From Mycobacterium sp. (GTDB taxonomy: Bacteria; Actinomycetota; Actinomycetes; Mycobacteriales; Mycobacteriaceae): a DNA stretch of 5,073 nucleotides. Below are positions 1-4,306 of this stretch, in pieces (within the stretch, counting starts at the first letter, position 1; each line of letters opens with the position of its first letter). The translations under genes and the position numbers were made by a program. The stretch spans positions 1 to 5,073 of the forward strand of contig JAFAQO010000072.1 of assembly GCA_019246375.1 (NCBI GenBank), written 5' to 3'. A model generated the notes under the pieces. That model ran no database searches, was not told the DNA's origin, and saw only the letters and a list, made by a program, of their open reading frames with translations.

Positions 1-2
1 CC

Positions 3-536
3 AATCACCTCGGTCATTTCGCGTTGACCAACCTGTTGCTGCCCAAGCTCAGCGACCGGGTGGTGACGGTGTCGTCGCTGCTGCACAGCATTGGCTACAT
101 CAGCCTCAGGGACCTGAATTGGCAGTCCCGGCCGTATTCGGCATGGCTGGCCTACGGTCAGTCGAAGCTTGCCAACCTGCTGTTCACCAGCGAACTGCAG
201 CGACGCCTGGACACCGTCGGCTCTTCGCTGCGCGCGCTGGCCGCTCACCCCGGCTGGTCGCACACAAACCTGCAAGGCCACTCCGGCCGCAAATTGGGCG
301 ACGCGATGGTGCTGGCCGCCGACCATATTGTCTCCACCGATGCCGACTTTGGCGCCCGGCAGACGTTGTACGCGGTATCGCAGGATCTACCAGGCAATAC
401 ATTCGTCGGTCCGCAATTCGGCCTGTATGGCCGCACCCGGCCGGTTCGGCGCAGCTGGCTGGCCAACCGCGCCACCACCGCCAGCGAGCTGTGGGACCTC
501 TCCGAGCAGCTCACCGGCGCCAAATTTCCGCTCTGA
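3..536 (+). CDS. Short-chain dehydrogenase/reductase, C-terminal part (5' end outside window)
   Basis: NAD(P)-dependent oxidoreductase of the SDR superfamily, closest in style to retinol dehydrogenase/WWOX-like enzymes; substrate unknown. The frame is open to the left edge and begins with NHLGHFALTN, the conserved Asn motif in the middle of SDRs, so the Rossmann nucleotide-binding half lies upstream. Visible next are the strand VVTVSSLLHS (about 59-92) with the conserved serines, then YGQSK with catalytic Tyr (codon 153-155) and Lys (codon 165-167), followed by LANLLF. AAHPGW then matches the HPG cofactor-loop motif. The tail LWDLSEQLTGAKFPL resembles mycobacterial SDRs of the Rv0439c/Rv0068 type (from memory). 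The 177 visible residues end at TGA 534-536. No start can be assigned. Cytosolic, since no membrane segment is visible. The SDR assignment is sure; the reaction is not predictable. Confidence 0.93.
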   Translation, partial: NHLGHFALTNLLLPKLSDRVVTVSSLLHSIGYISLRDLNWQSRPYSAWLAYGQSKLANLLFTSELQRRLDTVGSSLRALAAHPGWSHTNLQGHSGRKLGDAMVLAADHIVSTDADFGARQTLYAVSQDLPGNTFVGPQFGLYGRTRPVRRSWLANRATTASELWDLSEQLTGAKFPL

Positions 537-541
537 GGCAG

Positions 542-557
542 GCGGTTGCTCGACCGC
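542..557 (+). terminator. Possible weak terminator hairpin after the SDR gene
   Basis: A 5-bp GC-rich stem (GCGGT 542-546 with ACCGC 553-557) closes a 6-nt loop, starting 5 nt after the SDR stop codon. There is no U-tract. Mycobacterial terminators often lack one, so position is the main argument; a stem this short can arise by chance. Confidence 0.25.
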
Positions 558-562
558 TCACC

Positions 563-592
563 TTGACGGCTGTCCCGCGGGTCGCGCAGATT
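563..592 (+). promoter_or_regulatory. Candidate SigA-type promoter upstream of the DMT gene
   Basis: TTGACG at 563-568 is a good -35 match. At 18 bp spacing it is followed by CAGATT (587-592), a poor -10 that keeps only three consensus positions. It would give a leader of about 100 nt before the ATG at 700. The rest of the 163-bp gap (537-699) holds the hairpin after the SDR, a CGTACGTACG palindrome and the ribosome-binding site. This is a suggestion only. Confidence 0.22.
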
Positions 593-685
593 GGTGAGGT
601 AGTCAGTGAGGCGGTTTCGGCGCGGTCCGCTGAGGCGAGACGACGGATAGCGGACGTACGTACGGCTTCCAGGCCGAATGTCGCC

Positions 686-692
686 GAGGAGG
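686..692 (+). promoter_or_regulatory. Ribosome-binding site of the DMT gene
   Basis: GAGGAGG lies 7 nt before the ATG at 700. It is a near-ideal Shine-Dalgarno sequence at ideal spacing and fixes the start of the membrane protein. Confidence 0.85.
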
Positions 693-699
693 TCAGCCC

Positions 700-1626
700 A
701 TGTCGAATACGGATATCGCTGGATTTCTCGCGCTGTGCGCCGCGCTGGCAGCCGCGATCGGTAATGTGATCCGCCAGCGGTCCGCCCAGGAGGTCACTGA
801 CAAACCGGTCGGTCACTTGGCGCTTTTCGGCATGTTGTTGCGCGACACCCGGTGGTGGCTGGGCGGTGTGGGGGACATCTCCAGTTACGTTCTCATTGCG
901 CTCGCCCTCGCCAGAGGCTCGGTGATATTGGTCACGGCGCTGCAGGTGACGGCGCTGCTGTTCGCCTTGCCCATCTACGCGCGATTGACCCGTCATCGGA
1001 TAACCCCCCGGGAGTGGATGTGGGCGGTAGTGCTGGCCGGGGCGTTGGCGGTAGTCGTCTCGGTCGGGGATCCGACGGCCGGCCAAGCCCAGGGCTCGCT
1101 GGAAGCCTGGGCCGTAGTGGCCGTCGTGATGGGTCCGGCATTGGGGTTGTGCCTGCTGGGTGCCCGAATGTGGTCAGATCGTCCGGTCGCGGCGGTGCTG
1201 CTGGCGGCGGTGGCGGGTTCGTTGTTGGGGCTGTTCGCGGTGCTGACCAAGAGCATTGTCGACGTGCTCGGACACGCCCCTGCTCATCTGCTGCGTGAAC
1301 CTGAGCTGTATGCCTGGGTGTTCGCCGGAGTGGCCGGGATGATCTATCACCAATCGGCGTATCGCGCCGGTGCGCTGACCGCCTCGCTGCCGACGATAAT
1401 CGTGGCGAAGCCCGTGGTGGGCGCGGTGCTGGGGATCACCGTTCTCAAGGAGACACTGGAAGCAGATGGCCCGGAGTGGTTGGTGCTGGCAGTGGCGGCG
1501 GTGATCGTGATCGTCGCGACCGTAGCCCTGGCTCGCGGCGAGGCCGCCACCGTGTCGGCCGGCGCGGGGCGTGATCTGAAAATCACCGACCAGCCGAAGA
1601 CCCCGTCGCAACGCTTGAGCGGCTGA
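700..1626 (+). CDS. DMT/EamA-type multi-pass membrane protein (putative transporter)
   Basis: Integral membrane protein of 308 residues. About nine hydrophobic segments are visible at roughly 5-22, 52-70, 74-95, 105-122, 135-155, 161-180, 205-222, 228-246 and 258-278. A charged C-terminal tail of about 30 residues (RDLKITDQPKTPSQRL) is probably cytoplasmic. The first segment ends in GNVIRQRSAQ, and the repeated pattern of Ala/Gly/Val-rich helices with a K-E-T-L-E after the eighth (V-L-K-E-T-L-E, about 248-254) is typical of the drug/metabolite transporter superfamily. Related families include EamA exporters and NIPA-like Mg2+ transporters. Length is normal for DMT proteins. The ATG is set by GAGGAGG 7 nt upstream. 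The substrate cannot be read from the sequence. It follows the SDR by 163 bp and precedes the hydrolase by 118 bp on the same strand, so co-transcription is possible but not shown. Confidence 0.85.
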   Translation: MSNTDIAGFLALCAALAAAIGNVIRQRSAQEVTDKPVGHLALFGMLLRDTRWWLGGVGDISSYVLIALALARGSVILVTALQVTALLFALPIYARLTRHRITPREWMWAVVLAGALAVVVSVGDPTAGQAQGSLEAWAVVAVVMGPALGLCLLGARMWSDRPVAAVLLAAVAGSLLGLFAVLTKSIVDVLGHAPAHLLREPELYAWVFAGVAGMIYHQSAYRAGALTASLPTIIVAKPVVGAVLGITVLKETLEADGPEWLVLAVAAVIVIVATVALARGEAATVSAGAGRDLKITDQPKTPSQRLSG

Positions 1627-1627
1627 C

Positions 1628-1642
1628 GCGCCTTTCCGGCGC
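1628..1642 (+). terminator. Small GC hairpin directly after the DMT stop codon
   Basis: GCGCC (1628-1632) pairs with GGCGC (1638-1642) around a 5-nt loop TTTCC, 1 nt after the TGA. It has no U-tract and could act with the larger hairpin at 1651-1677 as a termination region. Confidence 0.3.
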
Positions 1643-1650
1643 CGAGACGA

Positions 1651-1677
1651 CCGGGCACCGCTGACCTTGCTGCCCGG
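1651..1677 (+). terminator. 7-bp inverted repeat in the DMT-hydrolase gap, terminator candidate
   Basis: CCGGGCA (1651-1657) is perfectly complementary to TGCCCGG (1671-1677) across a 13-nt loop. It lies 24 nt after the DMT stop and 67 nt before the hydrolase start. No U-tract follows. A possible -10 box begins 20 bp downstream, which fits termination of the upstream unit before a new promoter. A role as a leader or operator element is the alternative. Confidence 0.35.
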
Positions 1678-1696
1678 GGTTACCAGCGGTACTGCC

Positions 1697-1702
1697 TACT
1701 AT
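1697..1702 (+). promoter_or_regulatory. Candidate -10 box for the hydrolase gene
   Basis: TACTAT fits the mycobacterial -10 pattern TANNNT, in an otherwise GC-rich gap. Initiation at about 1708-1710 would give a leader of about 35 nt. No -35 hexamer is at standard spacing, which is common in mycobacteria. Confidence 0.35.
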
Positions 1703-1730
1703 GGGGGCGAGCGTCCCACTAGGACCCCAA

Positions 1731-1737
1731 GGGAGAG
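1731..1737 (+). promoter_or_regulatory. Ribosome-binding site of the hydrolase gene
   Basis: GGGAGAG lies 7 nt before the ATG at 1745. The same frame is open upstream to a TTG at 1667, but those 26 residues look nothing like the family's N-terminus, so this site decides for 1745. Confidence 0.75.
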
Positions 1738-1744
1738 TGTCCGT

Positions 1745-2617
1745 ATGAATGAGTTGAAGTTTCTGGAGCTGCACGGCGACCGCATCGCTTACCGCGATGC
1801 CGGCCAGGGCGACGTGCTGCTGTTAATCCACGGCATGGCCGGGAGTTCGGCCACGTGGCGCGCGGTGTTGCCGCAACTGGCGAAGAACTACCGCGTCGTT
1901 GCGCCGGATCTGCTTGGACACGGTGAGTCAGCCAAGCCACGCGGCGACTACTCCCTGGGAGCATTCGCCGTGTGGCTGCGCGATTTTCTCGACGAGCTCG
2001 GCATCACTCGTGCGACAGTGGTTGGCCAGTCGCTGGGCGGCGGTGTCGCTATGCAGTTCGTCTATCAGCACCCCGACTACTGTGAGCGCGTCGTGCTGAT
2101 CAGCAGCGGCGGTCTGGGCCCGGATGTCGGTGTGATACTGCGGCTGCTGTCGGCCCCCGGCGCGGAGTTCGTGTTGCCGATCGTCGCGCCGAAGCCGGTG
2201 CTCAGGGTCGGCAACAAGGTGAAGTCGTGGTTGACCGGCGTGGGGATCCAGTCACCGCGCGGCGCAGAGCTGTGGAGCGCCTACTCGTCGCTGTCGGATC
2301 GTCAAACGCGCCAATCGTTTCTGCGCACCTTGCGGTCGGTCGTCGACTACCGGGGCCAGGCCGTGAGTGCGCTGAATCGGCTGAAGTTGCAGGCGGAAGT
2401 GCCGGTGATGGCGATCTGGGGCGAAAAGGACGACATCATTCCCGTCGCGCATGCCTACGCCGCCCAAGCGGCGCGCCAGGGCAGCCGTCTGGAAGTGCTG
2501 CCGGGCGTCGGACACTTCGCTCAAGTCGAAGCGCCGACGAAGGTGGTGGACCTGATCGAGGACTTCATAGCCACCACCAGAATCGCCAAGATTCCCAGCC
2601 AGCAGCCCAGCTCCTAG
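1745..2617 (+). CDS. Alpha/beta-fold hydrolase
   Basis: Serine hydrolase of the MhpC/epoxide-hydrolase-like alpha/beta superfamily, 290 residues, the usual length; probably acts on an ester or C-C bond, substrate unknown. Visible in order: oxyanion-hole motif HGMAG (29-33); APDLLGHGES (53-62); nucleophile elbow GQSLGG with Ser96 (codon 2030-2032); a lid region of about 125-215; WGEKD with the likely acid Asp229; and GVGHFAQVEAP with catalytic His257. The triad is therefore intact. The nucleophile is followed by Ser-Leu, not the Asp nucleophile of true epoxide hydrolases and haloalkane dehalogenases, so an esterase/lipase or C-C hydrolase fits better. The whole sequence resembles mycobacterial Rv2715 (from memory). 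No signal peptide is visible, so it is probably cytosolic. The start is set by GGGAGAG 7 nt upstream. It converges with the DUF429 gene, with 18 bp between stop codons. Confidence 0.93.
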   Translation: MNELKFLELHGDRIAYRDAGQGDVLLLIHGMAGSSATWRAVLPQLAKNYRVVAPDLLGHGESAKPRGDYSLGAFAVWLRDFLDELGITRATVVGQSLGGGVAMQFVYQHPDYCERVVLISSGGLGPDVGVILRLLSAPGAEFVLPIVAPKPVLRVGNKVKSWLTGVGIQSPRGAELWSAYSSLSDRQTRQSFLRTLRSVVDYRGQAVSALNRLKLQAEVPVMAIWGEKDDIIPVAHAYAAQAARQGSRLEVLPGVGHFAQVEAPTKVVDLIEDFIATTRIAKIPSQQPSS

Positions 2618-2635
2618 GAACACCACGCTTCCGGG

Positions 2636-3310
2636 TCAGTACCAGATCGCCAGGTGCTGCCCGCGGTCGTTGATCTGCGGCGGATCAGGCACGCTCGTCG
2701 CGATGCCGCAACCAATTCGGTGCGCGGTCCACGCCGCTGCAGCAGCGTCGAGAACGTCGTCGGGCGGTACCGCTCCGGCGTCGCCGAGATAGTCGGGCAG
2801 CTCAATCCCAACCGATCGCAGGCGCTCGAGCCGGTCGCGCTGACCATCCCACGTCTTTTTGCTCCTGGCTGGCGGGCCGTCGCCCATCATGGCGAACGAC
2901 ATCTCTGGGTGGACTTCGCGGAGCGGAAAAGCGCCTTGGTCGTAAAGCGTGTTGGCCTCGAGCAGGCGCGTCCGCAGGGCATAACTCTGCCGACTCAGGC
3001 CTTTACCGGTCAATTGGAGGTGGCGCTGCGCTGCCGCTAGGTACGTTTCTTCGAGGAAGACCGAGCGTGGCGGTGTCGGAAAGACGCTGGACCGGCGTCG
3101 ACCCAGCAACAATGCGGCCTCGATGTCGGCCTCTCGCGGTCCCTCATCCAATAATCCCAGCGGTATATCAACCGCGACCGAAGACGCTTCCGCGGCCTTC
3201 ATGATCAGCGTTTGCAACGCTTCTGCGACATAGGCACCCGCGAACTGGCCATCGTCCAGTTCGATGCTGATCCAGCCTTTAGCCCAACCATCAACACCCA
3301 GCACTCGCAT
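2636..3310 (-). CDS. DUF429 family protein (predicted RNase H-fold nuclease)
   Basis: A 224-residue soluble protein of the DUF429 family, whose members are predicted from fold to be RNase H-like nucleases; no specific reaction is established to my knowledge. Family features are visible in order: VLGVDGWAKGW with Asp7; VAVDIPLGL with Asp48; the conserved RRSSVFPTPPRSVF (72-85); GLSRQSYALRTRL (104-116); VHPEMSFAMM with Glu136; and PPDDVLDAAAAAW with Asp184/185/188. The acidic residues at 7, 48, 136 and 184-188 are the candidates for a metal site. The ATG (complement of 3308-3310) starts right at the usual first strand. The ribosome-binding site is weak: only a GGAT about 7 nt upstream. It is divergent from the glucanase gene across 122 bp and convergent with the hydrolase. 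Family assignment is firm; biological role is unknown. Confidence 0.9.
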   Translation of the reverse strand: MRVLGVDGWAKGWISIELDDGQFAGAYVAEALQTLIMKAAEASSVAVDIPLGLLDEGPREADIEAALLLGRRRSSVFPTPPRSVFLEETYLAAAQRHLQLTGKGLSRQSYALRTRLLEANTLYDQGAFPLREVHPEMSFAMMGDGPPARSKKTWDGQRDRLERLRSVGIELPDYLGDAGAVPPDDVLDAAAAAWTAHRIGCGIATSVPDPPQINDRGQHLAIWY

Positions 3311-3320
3311 GGCAATTCAT

Positions 3321-3374
3321 CCAATCACCGAACCGCTGACGCACAACGTGATTCCGGTGAGGTGCGGTAATTGG
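3321..3374. repeat. Imperfect inverted repeat in the divergent intergenic region, operator candidate
   Basis: CCAATCACCG (3321-3330) and CGGTAATTGG (3365-3374) are complementary at 9 of 10 positions. Their centres are 44 bp apart, about four helical turns. They lie in the 122-bp region between the divergent DUF429 and glucanase genes. I see no convincing -35/-10 pair for either gene there, so a regulatory role is inferred from position only. Confidence 0.3.
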
Positions 3375-3421
3375 CGCGACACTGCGAGGCCGGTGCGCCT
3401 TCGCCTCCCTTCTCATGGTTT

Positions 3422-3435
3422 CATAGCCTGCTATG
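3422..3435. repeat. 14-bp inverted repeat overlapping the glucanase start codon
   Basis: CATAGC (3422-3427) and GCTATG (3430-3435) are perfect complements around a 2-nt centre CT. The right arm contains the ATG at 3433. This could be an operator or could favour initiation at the next in-frame ATG (3442). There is no clear Shine-Dalgarno sequence before either ATG. Confidence 0.4.
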
Positions 3436-4278
3436 CCTGAGATGAATCGGCGCAGAGCGATGCTGATCGCGGGGTTCGGTGTGCTGGCTGCCGCGACCTC
3501 CGTCCCAACGGCCCGCGGTTCGGTGGCCGGATGCGCACCGGCGGGCCGAACGCCCGCCGCGCCGCCCGGTAACGCGGCCAGCGGGAACTATATTTTCCAC
3601 GACGAGTTCGATGGCCCGGCCGGTTCGGCCCCCGATTCGTCGAAGTGGACGGTGGCACGTGCCCGGGAGACGATGAAGGACCCGACGTTTTGGGAGAGGC
3701 CCGAGAACGTCGGGCAGTACCGCGACGATCGGCAGAACGTATTTCTCGACGGCAAGTCCAATCTGGTTCTCCGCGCCGCCAAAGACGGCAACGCCTACTA
3801 CAGCGGTAAAGTTCAAAGCCCGTGGCGGGGCGGCATCGGCCACACCTGGGAAGCCCGCATAAAGCTCGACTGCCTCACTGCCGGTTGCTGGCCAGCCTGG
3901 TGGTTGGGTAACGACAACAATGGCGAAATCGACGTCGTCGAGTGGTACGGCAACGGCAACTGGCCGTCAGCCACCACCGTCCACACGAAAGCAAACGGTG
4001 CCGAATGGGCGACCCACAACATGGCGCTGGACAGCGGGTGGCATACCTGGCGATGCCAATGGGATGAGACTGGTATGCGCTTCTGGCAAGACTACGTTGA
4101 CGGCGCGCAACCCTACTTCACCGTTCCGGCGAATTCCATCGCAGACTGGCCGTTCAACAACCCCGGCTACCAGGTGTTTCCAGTCTTCAATCTTGCGGTT
4201 GCCGGTTCGGGTGGCGGCGATCCCAGCGGAGGAACTTATCCGGCGGAGATGCTCATCGACTGGCTGCGCGTCTGGTAA
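3433..4278 (+). CDS. GH16 beta-1,3-glucanase-like exported protein (Rv0315-like)
   Basis: Family 16 glycoside hydrolase of the laminarinase type, 281 residues. The catalytic signature GEIDVVEW is complete: Glu165 (nucleophile), Asp167 and Glu170 (acid/base). Around it are the family landmarks FHDEFDG (55-61), QYRDDRQNVF (95-104), WEARIK (139-144), WPAWWLG (153-159) and MLIDWLRVW at the end. The N-terminus reads NRRRAMLIAGFGVLAAA (5-21), a twin-arginine-type leader, followed by VAGC (31-34), which resembles a lipobox, and then an Ala/Pro linker to about residue 50. The protein is therefore exported and possibly lipid-anchored. Cysteines at 147, 152 and 208 could form a disulfide. It closely resembles M. 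tuberculosis Rv0315, which as I recall has been described as an immunostimulatory antigen with little or no glucanase activity, so activity here should not be assumed. Start is 3433 or 3442; 3433 matches the MPEM start of Rv0315. Confidence 0.92.
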   Translation: MPEMNRRRAMLIAGFGVLAAATSVPTARGSVAGCAPAGRTPAAPPGNAASGNYIFHDEFDGPAGSAPDSSKWTVARARETMKDPTFWERPENVGQYRDDRQNVFLDGKSNLVLRAAKDGNAYYSGKVQSPWRGGIGHTWEARIKLDCLTAGCWPAWWLGNDNNGEIDVVEWYGNGNWPSATTVHTKANGAEWATHNMALDSGWHTWRCQWDETGMRFWQDYVDGAQPYFTVPANSIADWPFNNPGYQVFPVFNLAVAGSGGGDPSGGTYPAEMLIDWLRVW

Positions 4279-4281
4279 CTC

Positions 4282-4298
4282 GCGGCGTTGAACGCCGC
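4282..4298. terminator. Bidirectional terminator candidate between convergent genes
   Basis: GCGGCGTTGAACGCCGC is a perfect inverted repeat with 8-bp arms and a single central G. As RNA it would form a 6-7 bp GC stem with a 3-5 nt loop. It starts 3 nt after the glucanase stop and sits 8 nt beyond the stop of the proline-rich gene on the other strand. There is no long U-tract, only CTCTT downstream on the plus strand, which is acceptable for mycobacteria. It fills most of the 28-bp gap. Confidence 0.65.
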
Positions 4299-4306
4299 AC
4301 CCGCTC

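Noticed and set aside
119..769. 216-residue plus-strand open frame across the SDR end and the following gap
   Set aside because: It overlaps the well-supported SDR in another frame, is Arg/Ala-rich as expected of a GC-rich shadow, and runs into the DMT gene without a ribosome-binding site.
511..1086. 191-residue minus-strand open frame
   Set aside because: It is antisense to the DMT gene, has an Arg/Gln/His-rich composition and shows no recognisable motif. The DMT frame has a strong ribosome-binding site and membrane topology.
1174..1658. Two overlapping minus-strand open frames antisense to the DMT gene
   Set aside because: Low-complexity Arg/Gln/His- or Ala/Thr-rich translations with no domain; typical shadows of a GC-rich gene.
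1667..1744. 26-residue N-terminal extension of the hydrolase from a TTG start
   Set aside because: It includes the likely promoter and ribosome-binding site, and the alpha/beta hydrolase fold starts naturally at ATG 1745.
2227..2673. 148-residue plus-strand frame within the hydrolase
   Set aside because: Shadow frame; the hydrolase frame carries the catalytic Asp and His in this stretch.
3415..3426. Upstream in-frame ATG at 3415 as an alternative glucanase start
   Set aside because: It is followed by an in-frame TAG at 3424-3426.
3421..3843. 140-residue minus-strand frame opposite the glucanase
   Set aside because: It is antisense to the GH16 domain and Arg-rich, with no motif.
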